Positions 1 to 8,624 of a stretch of DNA of 51,503 bases are shown piece by piece. The notes below the pieces were generated by a model, which saw nothing but the letters and a program-made list of their open reading frames with translations, made no database searches and was not told where the DNA came from. This DNA comes from an uncultured Bacteroidales bacterium (GTDB taxonomy: Bacteria; Bacteroidota; Bacteroidia; Bacteroidales; Bacteroidaceae): positions 1-51,503 of the forward strand of contig CALEFD010000027.1 of NCBI GenBank assembly GCA_937876995.1. The letters run 5' to 3'. The first letter of the stretch is position 1; every line of letters starts with the position of its first letter. Position numbers and translations under genes: made by a program.

Positions 1-52
1 AACGACCCCGAGATTACAAATCACGTGCTCTGGCCAACTGAGCTAAAGAGGC
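1..52 (-). tRNA. tRNA-Thr (anticodon TGT), 3' part outside the window
   Basis: Read on the minus strand, the sequence begins GCCTCTTTAGCTCAG at position 52, a standard tRNA 5' end with acceptor stem and D-arm start. The anticodon loop TTTGTAA lies at 20-14, giving anticodon TGT (threonine) at 18-16. The variable loop and T-arm run off the left edge. It lies downstream of hpf, and a consensus Bacteroidetes promoter at 84-114 points at it, so it probably heads a tRNA cluster beyond the window. Confidence 0.93.
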
Positions 53-56
53 AAAC

Positions 57-84
57 GCACCCGCTGCTTTAGCGGAGCGGGTGC
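57..84. repeat. GC-rich inverted repeat in front of tRNA-Thr
   Basis: A perfect 9-bp inverted repeat pairs 57-65 with 76-84 around a 10-base loop. It is far more GC-rich than its surroundings. Its right edge touches the -7 element of the tRNA promoter (84-91), and the predicted transcription start falls inside it. It could be an operator or a terminator for upstream transcription. There is no clear T-tract on either side, so a simple intrinsic terminator is not well supported. Confidence 0.6.
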
Positions 85-114
85 AAAGATAGACCTATTT
101 TTCTTTTCTGCAAA
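84..114 (-). promoter_or_regulatory. Promoter for the tRNA-Thr transcript
   Basis: On the minus strand TTTG (114-111) is followed after 19 bp by TATCTTTG (91-84). This matches the Bacteroidetes primary sigma factor consensus (-33 TTTG, -7 TAnnTTTG). It gives the tRNA its own transcription although hpf lies just upstream. Confidence 0.7.
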
Positions 115-129
115 ACTTTTTGCACTTTT

Positions 130-429
130 TTATTTGTCACGTTGCTTTTCTTTTAATTTTTGTAGCTGTTTAGCCACTGCATCCAGGCATTCATCCACCG
201 CTTGTTCGAATGTATCGCATATTTTTTCCGCAAAAATATTACCATTCGGAATTACTGCTGTAATGGATGCCTGCTTATTCATAGCAGTCTCCGGCTTTAC
301 TACCTTTAGGACTACATCTACTCTTTTAATCAACTCGTGCATTTTTTCCAATTTTGCACACTTCTTCTCAATGAACGCCTGAAGCTGTTCTGTTGCATTG
401 AAATGCAAAGCCTGAATTCTAGTCTCCAT
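130..429 (-). CDS. hpf: Ribosome hibernation-promoting factor (short HPF/RaiA type)
   Basis: This 99-residue protein belongs to the ribosome-associated inhibitor family (YfiA/HPF), which binds the 30S decoding region and inactivates ribosomes when growth stops. Visible family features are the N-terminal beta strand with 'HFNAT', the basic helix 'KKCAKLEKM', the 'DVVLKV' strand and the second helix ending 'DAVAKQLQKLKEK'. The length fits the short form without the C-terminal dimerisation domain of long HPF. It lies 13 bp after xerC in the same direction, so it is probably read from the rpsU/xerC transcript. Pairing a ribosomal protein gene with a hibernation factor is biologically coherent. 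Confidence 0.93.
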   Translation of the reverse strand: METRIQALHFNATEQLQAFIEKKCAKLEKMHELIKRVDVVLKVVKPETAMNKQASITAVIPNGNIFAEKICDTFEQAVDECLDAVAKQLQKLKEKQRDK

Positions 430-442
430 AATACCTCAATTT

Positions 443-1324
443 TTAGGCTCTTGGATGAGCTTGTTTATAAATTTCCTTCAGTTCCTGAAATGTCATATGT
501 ACATATACTTCTGTTGTAGCCAAACTATTATGTCCCAACAGTTCCTTTACTGCACCAAGTTCGGCATTGTTATTCAGCATTGATGTAGCAAACGTATGTC
601 TTAAAACGTGCGGGCTCTTCTTTTCAACATTACTTTCCTTCAGAGCATCTTTTACCAAATGATAAACCTGATGTCTGGGAATCCTGCCACCTTTTATATT
701 TAAGAAGAGCGCATCACTCTCTTTAACATCAATTTCTGCATCACGCACCTCCATATAATCCTTTAATTGATCTGCCAATCTACTGGCAAAAGGAATAATG
801 CGTTGCTTATCACGCTTACCTGTTACTTTCAATGTGCCGTTGCCAAAATCTATATCATCATTATTAAGTGATATCAATTCTGCCAAACGAATACCGGTTT
901 CGTAAAAAAGAGCCAAAATACATCTGTTTCTTACAGATACAAAGTCCGCATCTGATTCTGTACTATCAAGAATAGCTTTCATTTCACTATCACGTACAAA
1001 CTGAGGCAAAGGCTTACTTATTTTGGGACCTTTAATGTTTTTTACCGGTGTCTGTTCTACAATTCCCCGTGCTGTTAAAAACTTGTAGAACGTTCTTAAA
1101 GTACTCAGTTTACGGTTAACAGTTGTTGCAGCTTCACCATTTTCCATCATAGAGATTACCCACATTCGTATTACATCTCTATGAACTGTATCAAGTTCCA
1201 ACGTACTGTCAACACCCTTTATAAATAATTCAAAGAGCACTAAATCTTGTTTGTAGCTGGAGATTGTCCTTTTTGAATAATTCCGCTCCAACCTTAAATA
1301 ATCTGTAAACTGCTCTATGTACAT
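443..1324 (-). CDS. xerC: Tyrosine recombinase XerC-type
   Basis: A 293-residue site-specific recombinase of the XerC/D family, which resolves chromosome dimers at dif. The N-terminal core-binding domain (about residues 1-85) starts 'MYIEQFTDYLRLERNYS'. The catalytic domain shows Arg in 'ETGIRLAEL', Lys in 'VTGKRDKQ', the 'HVLRHTFAT' box, His in 'LLGHNSLAT' and the nucleophile Tyr in 'TEVYVHM'. I chose ATG 1324. An in-frame start at 1387 would add 21 residues, but that stretch is a terminator hairpin and lacks family similarity. The terminator's T-tract touches this start codon. A second recombinase, xerD, lies at 31937-32854. Confidence 0.95.
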   Translation of the reverse strand: MYIEQFTDYLRLERNYSKRTISSYKQDLVLFELFIKGVDSTLELDTVHRDVIRMWVISMMENGEAATTVNRKLSTLRTFYKFLTARGIVEQTPVKNIKGPKISKPLPQFVRDSEMKAILDSTESDADFVSVRNRCILALFYETGIRLAELISLNNDDIDFGNGTLKVTGKRDKQRIIPFASRLADQLKDYMEVRDAEIDVKESDALFLNIKGGRIPRHQVYHLVKDALKESNVEKKSPHVLRHTFATSMLNNNAELGAVKELLGHNSLATTEVYVHMTFQELKEIYKQAHPRA

Positions 1325-1361
1325 AAAAAACAATTCGCCACTGAATGATTCAGTAGCGAAT
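1325..1361 (-). terminator. Intrinsic terminator between rpsU and xerC
   Basis: On the minus strand a 13-bp stem (61-49 with 45-33 in the 1300s), one pair being a G-U wobble, has a 3-base loop. It is followed by TGTTTTTT and then directly by the xerC ATG. The G-U pair works only in minus-strand RNA, which supports the direction. It probably ends most rpsU transcripts and limits xerC and hpf expression to read-through. Confidence 0.85.
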
Positions 1362-1404
1362 ATAGGAAAAGAAATCCCAAAATGCAAACTTTGCGAGTAT
1401 TTTT

Positions 1405-1596
1405 TTACTCTTCAGTCTGCTGGAGTTTCTGTACGTAGATAGCGTGCTCCATCTTGAGACGCTTCAGTTCTGATGGTTTATCAAACTGCTGACGACGTCT
1501 TAGTTCTTTAACAACACCTGTCTTTTCGTACTTTCTTTTAAATTTTTTGAGAGCGCGTTCAATGTTTTCACCCTCTTTTACTGGAACAATGATCAT
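1405..1596 (-). CDS. rpsU: 30S ribosomal protein S21
   Basis: This 63-residue basic protein matches bacterial S21: it starts 'MIIVPVKEGENIERALKKFKRK', has the 'GVVKELRRRQQFDKPSE' core and ends in a Lys/Glu-rich tail. S21 sits on the 30S platform near the 3' end of 16S rRNA and assists initiation. A well-placed promoter lies upstream at 1652-1682 and a strong terminator downstream at 1325-1361, so rpsU is likely a mostly separate transcript with leakage into xerC and hpf. Confidence 0.97.
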   Translation of the reverse strand: MIIVPVKEGENIERALKKFKRKYEKTGVVKELRRRQQFDKPSELKRLKMEHAIYVQKLQQTEE

Positions 1597-1651
1597 TTTA
1601 GTTCTTTAATTATTTTGTTTTAACTTCTTTTTCGTTTGAGAATAAGCGGCG

Positions 1652-1682
1652 CAAAATTAGATATTTTTTCAACATAACCAAA
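1652..1682 (-). promoter_or_regulatory. Promoter of rpsU
   Basis: On the minus strand TTTG (1682-1679) is followed after 19 bp by TAATTTTG (1659-1652), a full match to the Bacteroidetes -33/-7 pattern. The predicted start near 1645 leaves a leader of about 50 bases before the rpsU ATG at 1596. Confidence 0.75.
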
Positions 1683-1744
1683 ATCTTTGCGCATTTTATT
1701 TCAACAAATTACATAGTAATGCCATTTACCACCTTATTTATATA

Positions 1745-4700
1745 TTAAGGAGTGGGTTGCTCACCTATCTGAACTTTAGTTGCACCGGCAACGTTTCCTT
1801 GGTTACCACCACCGTAAACATTTCCACCTATAGTTCCATCCAATATAGTTACAGATGTACTACCCTCTACATCTGCAGCGTTACCACCACCAAAGAGAGT
1901 GTTTTCTACTATTCCGTTCTTCATATTAACAGTAGTGTTACCTATTACTTTTGCAGCATTACCACCACCATAAACAGTTCCAATCACACCTATCTTTCCC
2001 TTTTCATGTACTGGCAATTGAACAATATATTCACTGCCAAAATCGATTGTTGAACCATTATAAGACCAATTTTCACGATTAGCATTAGCACCTATTGAAG
2101 TAACATTAATGTTTACGGTAGGATTACCTTTCACTACAGCTTTTTCACCAAATCCACCGCCAAACACATTACCAATACTGGTGAACGATATCAAGTTGAT
2201 AGTAGGATGATCCTCACCTTCTGGTGTAGTATAAGGTGCCTGGTTACCACAACCATAGAGTTCACCAATGGTAATAGGATTACAGCCGGTCTCTTCAATA
2301 GTCACTGTAATAGAACCATTAATTGTACCACCTATATTATTACCACCAAACACGCGGTCAAAATGGCCACTGGAGATAGTAAGTTTAATATCACCCTTTA
2401 CATCGGCATTGCGTGCTCCACCATAGATCTCTTCCATAGCCTCAATACAACCTAACTCTATTTTTGAATCACCATCCATATAGGCTTCGTTACCACCGCC
2501 ATAGATACCACCAACATTAAGGTCACAGATATTGGCATTATCAACATAAGCAAGTGATTCTGATACCACATTTCCTTTGGTATTGCTGGCACCAAACAGA
2601 TTATGAACTGTACCACCTAACACACTGGCTTTAGATTTACCGGTTCCATATAAACCTTGTGTATGATCTGCTGCGTATGCCACCGCATCTATAATACCTA
2701 CATCAGCACCGAGGTTTTCATTCCATGTGGTACCTCCGTCAAGAGTGTATCTGTCTTTACCGTTACCACCACCAAATACATTGCCTATCTCATAACTACC
2801 TAAAACAAGCACATCGGTTGCCGGCGTTGCAGCAGCATTACCACCACCATAAACATATTCAATACTTGTCAAATCACAACCATCAATTACCACCTGAACA
2901 GGCTTTGCTGTATTCTCGTAAGAAACAGTATTTTCTCCCAATTTGTATGATGTAAACTGACCGGTAGCTTTTGGATTAGTTGGATTATAAGCGGCCAGAT
3001 TACCGCCACCATAAACAGCCTGCAGTTCATAGATGCCGCTGTCTTTTTCAGGTTTGTCCTTGCTGGTTCCATCACCATTTTTAGCCACAGTACTCAACAC
3101 CTTTACCAAAACTGTTCCCTTAGGCGAACCGTTTATGTTGTTGCATCCAAACACGCGACCCGAAGTAGGAATCGTATTATCATCGTCATCTTTCGTTGTA
3201 GCCAATGTGAAGGCGGTTCCATCGAGTGTCACGGTTACATTACCATTGACATCTGCAGCTGTTTCGCTATCGCCAAGACCACCACCGTAGGCATCGCCAT
3301 GGATAATACCACCCGTCAAGTTCACGATTGTTGTGTTGTCGGTGTCGGTATTTACCGTACCCAGTGCCGAACCTCCATATACATCACCGTAAACGGTGCC
3401 TCCTTGGATATTGACAGCTACGTTACCAAACACTTGTGTATCCTTACCATAACCACCACCATGCACGTTGGCATGTGCAGCATCCGTACCAATAATACCG
3501 TTGGTCAAAGTCACAATAGTATTGCCCACAGCGCCGCTGGCATTACTACCACCATAGACACCGCTTGCAATGATTCCACCAGCTACAGAAACTGTCGCGT
3601 TCGAACCTATACCAGCTTGATTACCACCACCAAAAACAGCACCGAATACAGATCCTTGATTCATATTAACCACACTGCTACCATCCACTGTCGCAACATT
3701 GCCACCTCCATACACATTTGTTCCTACAATAGCATTATCACTTATGGTAACTGTTGTGTTATCTCTTGAAGGACTCTCATTACCGCCACCAAAGACATTC
3801 TTTGCCACACTACCTCCATTTATATTGAGAGTAATGGCTCCTGTAACATTACCCAACTGTGACATGTCAGTAGTTGTATATAGAATCTTTCTGTTTTGGT
3901 CACTTCCCGCATTATTACGATACTCCCATGTATAGATTTCAGGTTCAATAGTACCGAAGTCCGAGAAGATACCGGTTTCTCTCGTATAGGTAGAATATGG
4001 AGGTTGTCTGTCAGGATAGACCTTTACTTCGTTTGCCGAAGCCTTATATCCACCTCCAAAAGCACCTCCCATGAGTGTACAATTAGTAAGGGTTGATGAT
4101 ACAGAACCATCAACAGTTCCCTGACAACCGCCACCATAGAAATCACCCTCAATGGTACAATTTTGCAATGTGTTTGTTACACTGCCTGTTTGTGCAAGTG
4201 AGAATTGCGCATAACCAGTATAGAAACGAGCCACACCCGAACCTGTTCCTCCTGCATACAAGATATACTCAAAATCATAACAAGTACCTATACCATAATT
4301 CTGATTCTCTGTTAGACGCTTAAAGTTACCCCAACCCAAAGGGTACTCTGAGGTATCATTTGCAAAACCAACGCCAGAACTTTGTTGTTCACGATTATAT
4401 GTGATGGAGGTTCCACCATATCCGGCTCCGTAGTATTGCCCGAATGTAGTACCAATAGTATTAGTTGTAACGGTCTTACCTGAAGCCATATCACCGAACT
4501 CCGGTCCTCCACAATAGAAATCAACCAGCGAGTTGTTCATAGTAATATCTATATTACCAGTGATGCGAGCCGATGCTGATGTTCCGCCACCAAAGAAGCG
4601 TCTTATACGTGCATGATCAACCTTTGCTGTTACATTAACTACATCAGAATTAGGTTGCTCCATGTAGGCAGATAGGTACTTATGAATCTTACCACCTGCA

Positions 4701-7700
4701 CACCAGAAGTTGATATTTTGGCCAGTAGCTGTAGCTCCGGCTTTATAACCGGTCATAAAACAATCTTCTATTTCGCCGCCAGTGACAACAATGGGACAAA
4801 TCGTGACATTACGGGCATTATCGGTATGTGAGCCTGGATAAAGTTGCTCTACATAGGCATTACCTCCTATCTGAATGTAACTCAGCTTCGTACAATTACC
4901 ATCACGCGCTCGTACAATCTGAATGAAGTAGCCGCTGTTTACAATCCAACGGTTATTGCCTTTACCATTGTCGGCAGCATCGAATGAGTAGGAGTTTATT
5001 TCACACTCACTCATTATACTTACGCAAGTCTCAGTAAGCTCAAACCAACCGTGACTATGCCAGATTCCGATTGTTGGATACGGAGTACTTCCAGTAGTAC
5101 GTGCAGCCATACCGATACCAATATTTGGTACAAAGTCGAAACGCATTGGCGGAATATCTGTACGGTCTGTAGATGAGTGATAGCTATACCATCCATAATC
5201 TGGCTCTTGATTACAGTCTTCATCGACACTCATAATGGTGAGGCCCTTTGTTGTGTTATTTCCGAAAATATTACCTCCGATAGTATTCTGATTATAGTGA
5301 TAGTTTCCCACAAGCACAATCGCCTGCTTGTGTGGGTCTGTAACATTACTAGACATCGCACTTAGCAGTGTGTTGAGATCAGTATATACCGTTCTCCCGT
5401 GATAAGTGGTAGGCACTTGTGTTGTCAGTCCAGTCTGCCCGCCATAAGTGGCGTCGTATCCATAATCATAATATGCATCGCTTAGATAGAAGGCATTTGC
5501 AAAATTTGCTTCAATATTGATAGCTGTAACACCATAGGGCACGATGTAGTTGCCACCTTGGGCAAAGATATAGTTGCTGTTGCTATAAAGGTCTTTTGCC
5601 GTGCAGTCGCGGTCTGCAAAGTTGTAGTCTGTTAAAGAACCCACAGTTCCGCCCGTAATAGAAGTTATTTTCCAACCTGTACATATCTTGCTATAATCTC
5701 GAGTCCAGCCTTCGTATTCATTGGCAAAGGGAAGAACTACTTTACCCCAAGTAAAATCGTAGTTCAGTGTATCCATATCTGTAATGGGCAATTGCGATGT
5801 ATAACTTCTGCCATTAATGCTCACATTTACAGTTAGGTAACCGGCATTACCCATAGTGGTCACAAGCTGTCCTGTCCCTGTATAATATCCATCAGCGCTA
5901 ATGTTGCTTAAAAGTTTTCCTGCAAACTTGTCTGTGGTAGTTGGCAAGTTAGCTGCTATATCAACTGTAGTACGTTTGGTGTTTGTCTGCCACTTCTCTA
6001 TTACGGGATATAACACTTTCTCGTCATTCTTTACGTTATACCAGTGACCTATTTCAGCCACATTAGCATCTGTGCGCGAACCAAACAGATAGATAGCTGC
6101 TAACTCACGGTGTGTGTTTTGAATATGACGATAAAAAGGAAAACGATTCAGGTATTCATCCTTATCAACAGCCAATTGGTTATTGTAGTTGTTGTATCCT
6201 ACATTTGCCTTACTTCTCCAAAAATTATACTCGTTGGTATTCCGATCATTGCTGGTATGATTGCCTGCATATACGGGTGACACATTTGATGTACCAGATA
6301 AGTCACCGTAGAACATGTTGTTGGTAACGGCGCAATGATCATTGTTTGCATATCTGGCATTAGAAAGCGCATTACCTGCCACACGTCCTACAATGCCACC
6401 TACATACTGCCCTCCACTAACATTGGCATAGCTGTAGTTATTCACCACACGAGTGTTGCCCGTTATGTATCCCACCAACGAACCCGTGTTATTGCCACCA
6501 CTTACACTTGATATCCCGTCTCTAGACAGGATTCCGCAATTGTAAATTTTTGTGTTGCCAGATGCGTATGCAGCAATTGCACCCAAGCAAGTAGTACTAT
6601 TGGTAGTTACCGAAGAAGTAAGCGACACAGCATCTAACACTACATTTTTGATAGTTGCACCATTAGTCGATGTGAAGAGCGGACGGGAAAGACCAGAAAT
6701 TACCTTGTAATCGCCATCTAATGTACCCGAGAAATTGGTAATCGAATTCGTAAAGCCCGAGGCATTAAAGTCGGCCACCACCTTGAAGTGATAAGTTGGA
6801 TGCTCTGCCATATAATTCAATCCTTCTACCGAAGATATATAATAGGGATCTGATGCATTTTCGCCCGAACCACCTGATGATGCCATACCAATGTTCGAAT
6901 CAAGCCAACCATCTTTGACAGCGATAGCTTTCACTATAACACCATTACCCACTGTAAATGGACCATTATATTTACTGCTGCTCTTGGTAGGGTTACTGCC
7001 GTCGGTAGTGTAGTAAATAGCCACCCCGTTTGTAGTACACGATATCGTTGTACTGCCTGTATTTCTATTTATTTCTATTATAGGAGTTGCACATCTGTCT
7101 AAAACGGATATCGAAAGTGTGGTTGTTGCCCCATCTGTTCCATCTTGATTCTTTGCAGTCAAAGTTACAGATGTTTTGCCCGCTTTTTTAGCAGTCACTA
7201 CACCCGTCGCATCAACAGAAATAATAGTATTATCATAACCACTATAAATAACCTCGTTATATGCCGTCAGCGGTTTCAAAGTGTAGCTGATGGAGGCTTG
7301 TTTACCGACCTCTAGTTCAAGGTCTTCTGCGGTGATGCTTGTGGGGTTATCGAGCTTTCTCTTTACAGTGATAGTAGCGGAAGCATTCGGTGTAGCATAA
7401 ACATTATCTCCGTACACCGCCTTTACCGAAAGAGTTGCAGTTTGATCTGCGCTCGGGTTGGAGGTTACTTTAAGCGTATTGCTTGCCTCATTGGGAGTGC
7501 TGGCTATACACGAAGCACCTGTACCCGTTAAATCCCAATTAAACACTGGAGAGAGAACTCTTCGAGATTGCTCTATCGCTGCAGGTTTAACTGTATTCAT
7601 AGTCCCACCATAATAGTAATGGGTAATATTATTGAATGAATAGGCAGTATACTCTGGAGTATTATAAACAACCTGAGTTATATTGGACGCAGATGCTGTA

Positions 7701-8326
7701 AATATTTCTTGTTCACCCAAGTTCAATTCAGCAGTAGAAGGGGTCAACGTAATAGTAGAAGTAGCAGGAGTAATTACCGACTCTGTAGAAGTGGAATAGG
7801 GTGTTAAGTTAACTTGATATAGAACAGCAACATTGCCTTCAAAACTCGGAGGGGTCAACCCCAAAAAAACACCATCACTTTCAACTGTCCCCCAGGCACC
7901 ATTGTTATATATAACACCCCTGTAATAATAATTGACTCGCGACTGAGTTCTACTGTGAAAATACAAATTATTCCCATTAATAGTCCAAGAGGTACCTTGA
8001 TTTTGGTTCTTAGCCAAAGAAAGCGTATTATTATTGTTATTCCCTACAAGATAGAAACCATTATTACTGAACTTTTCTCCATCGCCACCTTCCCAAATAC
8101 ACGCCGTGCTAAAAGTCGAGGTTGAAGCTATTGATCCATTATTGACATACATGTAGTTGCCATTATAATAAAACACATAACTAGCCGCCCTGGTACCCAA
8201 AACAAAAGTGAGTAGGAGAAGGGTGAGTACGGCAAAGCGTTTTGTGAAGTTTGATATACGGGATGAACTTGATGCACTGTTTTGCACTGCACCAAAGACG
8301 TTAGTTTTCTTCATAATTTGTAGCAT
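1745..8326 (-). CDS. Giant secreted/surface repeat protein with Ig-like, chitobiase-C-like, GLUG-like and YGGGN repeats
   Basis: About 2,193 residues; no specific function is recognised. In order: an N-terminal export signal with hydrophobic core 'VLTLLLLTFVLG' near residue 35; a beta-rich N-terminal domain; Ig-like (BIG2-type) strands about 330-410; a segment like the chitobiase/hexosaminidase C-terminal domain ('YYTTDGSNPT') about 412-480; GLUG-like motifs ('GSLVGYITG', 'YVGGIVGRV') about 480-700; a long beta-rich middle; and from about 1400 to the end more than 20 'V-Y/F-GGGN' units, likely a parallel beta-helix. No type IX C-terminal sorting domain or other anchor is visible; it ends abruptly in 'GEQPTP'. 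I chose ATG 8326, preceded by AAGGA. ATG 8314 ('MKKTNV') is an equal alternative, and the longer start at 8380 lies upstream of the predicted transcription start. It is divergent from porP. Confidence 0.85.
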   Translation of the reverse strand: MLQIMKKTNVFGAVQNSASSSSRISNFTKRFAVLTLLLLTFVLGTRAASYVFYYNGNYMYVNNGSIASTSTFSTACIWEGGDGEKFSNNGFYLVGNNNNNTLSLAKNQNQGTSWTINGNNLYFHSRTQSRVNYYYRGVIYNNGAWGTVESDGVFLGLTPPSFEGNVAVLYQVNLTPYSTSTESVITPATSTITLTPSTAELNLGEQEIFTASASNITQVVYNTPEYTAYSFNNITHYYYGGTMNTVKPAAIEQSRRVLSPVFNWDLTGTGASCIASTPNEASNTLKVTSNPSADQTATLSVKAVYGDNVYATPNASATITVKRKLDNPTSITAEDLELEVGKQASISYTLKPLTAYNEVIYSGYDNTIISVDATGVVTAKKAGKTSVTLTAKNQDGTDGATTTLSISVLDRCATPIIEINRNTGSTTISCTTNGVAIYYTTDGSNPTKSSSKYNGPFTVGNGVIVKAIAVKDGWLDSNIGMASSGGSGENASDPYYISSVEGLNYMAEHPTYHFKVVADFNASGFTNSITNFSGTLDGDYKVISGLSRPLFTSTNGATIKNVVLDAVSLTSSVTTNSTTCLGAIAAYASGNTKIYNCGILSRDGISSVSGGNNTGSLVGYITGNTRVVNNYSYANVSGGQYVGGIVGRVAGNALSNARYANNDHCAVTNNMFYGDLSGTSNVSPVYAGNHTSNDRNTNEYNFWRSKANVGYNNYNNQLAVDKDEYLNRFPFYRHIQNTHRELAAIYLFGSRTDANVAEIGHWYNVKNDEKVLYPVIEKWQTNTKRTTVDIAANLPTTTDKFAGKLLSNISADGYYTGTGQLVTTMGNAGYLTVNVSINGRSYTSQLPITDMDTLNYDFTWGKVVLPFANEYEGWTRDYSKICTGWKITSITGGTVGSLTDYNFADRDCTAKDLYSNSNYIFAQGGNYIVPYGVTAINIEANFANAFYLSDAYYDYGYDATYGGQTGLTTQVPTTYHGRTVYTDLNTLLSAMSSNVTDPHKQAIVLVGNYHYNQNTIGGNIFGNNTTKGLTIMSVDEDCNQEPDYGWYSYHSSTDRTDIPPMRFDFVPNIGIGMAARTTGSTPYPTIGIWHSHGWFELTETCVSIMSECEINSYSFDAADNGKGNNRWIVNSGYFIQIVRARDGNCTKLSYIQIGGNAYVEQLYPGSHTDNARNVTICPIVVTGGEIEDCFMTGYKAGATATGQNINFWCAGGKIHKYLSAYMEQPNSDVVNVTAKVDHARIRRFFGGGTSASARITGNIDITMNNSLVDFYCGGPEFGDMASGKTVTTNTIGTTFGQYYGAGYGGTSITYNREQQSSGVGFANDTSEYPLGWGNFKRLTENQNYGIGTCYDFEYILYAGGTGSGVARFYTGYAQFSLAQTGSVTNTLQNCTIEGDFYGGGCQGTVDGSVSSTLTNCTLMGGAFGGGYKASANEVKVYPDRQPPYSTYTRETGIFSDFGTIEPEIYTWEYRNNAGSDQNRKILYTTTDMSQLGNVTGAITLNINGGSVAKNVFGGGNESPSRDNTTVTISDNAIVGTNVYGGGNVATVDGSSVVNMNQGSVFGAVFGGGNQAGIGSNATVSVAGGIIASGVYGGSNASGAVGNTIVTLTNGIIGTDAAHANVHGGGYGKDTQVFGNVAVNIQGGTVYGDVYGGSALGTVNTDTDNTTIVNLTGGIIHGDAYGGGLGDSETAADVNGNVTVTLDGTAFTLATTKDDDDNTIPTSGRVFGCNNINGSPKGTVLVKVLSTVAKNGDGTSKDKPEKDSGIYELQAVYGGGNLAAYNPTNPKATGQFTSYKLGENTVSYENTAKPVQVVIDGCDLTSIEYVYGGGNAAATPATDVLVLGSYEIGNVFGGGNGKDRYTLDGGTTWNENLGADVGIIDAVAYAADHTQGLYGTGKSKASVLGGTVHNLFGASNTKGNVVSESLAYVDNANICDLNVGGIYGGGNEAYMDGDSKIELGCIEAMEEIYGGARNADVKGDIKLTISSGHFDRVFGGNNIGGTINGSITVTIEETGCNPITIGELYGCGNQAPYTTPEGEDHPTINLISFTSIGNVFGGGFGEKAVVKGNPTVNINVTSIGANANRENWSYNGSTIDFGSEYIVQLPVHEKGKIGVIGTVYGGGNAAKVIGNTTVNMKNGIVENTLFGGGNAADVEGSTSVTILDGTIGGNVYGGGNQGNVAGATKVQIGEQPTP
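1760..4200 (-). repeat. Tandem degenerate repeats encoding YGGGN units
   Basis: On the plus strand the motif 'ttaccaccaccaaa' or 'ttaccaccaccataaa' recurs through this stretch at uneven spacing. It encodes [VIL]-[YF]-GGGN on the minus strand. I count ten exact GGGN copies and about a dozen variants (GGSN, GCNN, GGGY, GGNN). The spacer between them typically reads x-V-x-G-x-T-x-V-x-I followed by a Gly-rich turn. Near-identical DNA copies make slippage or recombination between units plausible. Confidence 0.85.
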
Positions 8327-8377
8327 AATATTATCCTTATTCGTCACGCGCGCTTTCGCGTACGCACGTGTAATTTG

Positions 8378-8409
8378 CAAAAGTAATAAAGTTGTATTGT
8401 ATGTGCAAA
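8378..8409 (-). promoter_or_regulatory. Promoter of the giant repeat protein
   Basis: On the minus strand TTTG (8409-8406) is followed after 20 bp by TACTTTTG (8385-8378). The predicted start near 8371 gives a leader of about 45 bases with an unusually GC-rich stretch (8345-8370, alternating CG with a possible CGCG-AAAG-CGCG hairpin) before ATG 8326. This position excludes the longer in-frame start at 8380. Confidence 0.75.
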
Positions 8410-8624
8410 TTGATATACAATGTTTTACAAAATTTTACACTACACATTGATGTAAAAAGTAAAAACAACAAAAGCGTAAAGGCAATAAGAAAGGGGGCAA
8501 AAAATCAGATTTAACAACGTAAAATGCTACTGCAAAAGGTAAAAACAGCAATGTAAATACATAATGATGGGGTAAAATATGCAGGAAAAACAATAAAAAC
8601 AGAGCATTATCGTTATTCTCTTGT

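Noticed and set aside
1735..1765. Possible terminator after the giant gene
   Set aside because: An imperfect stem (CCA-CCTTA with TAAGG-TGG across a 2-base bulge) has no following T-tract, so it is too weak to call.
1757..6384. Many open frames on the plus strand opposite the giant gene (for example 3299-3769, 156 codons)
   Set aside because: They are antisense shadows of the glycine-rich repeats, with Thr/His-rich composition from repeated 'accacc'. None has a promoter element or recognisable domain.
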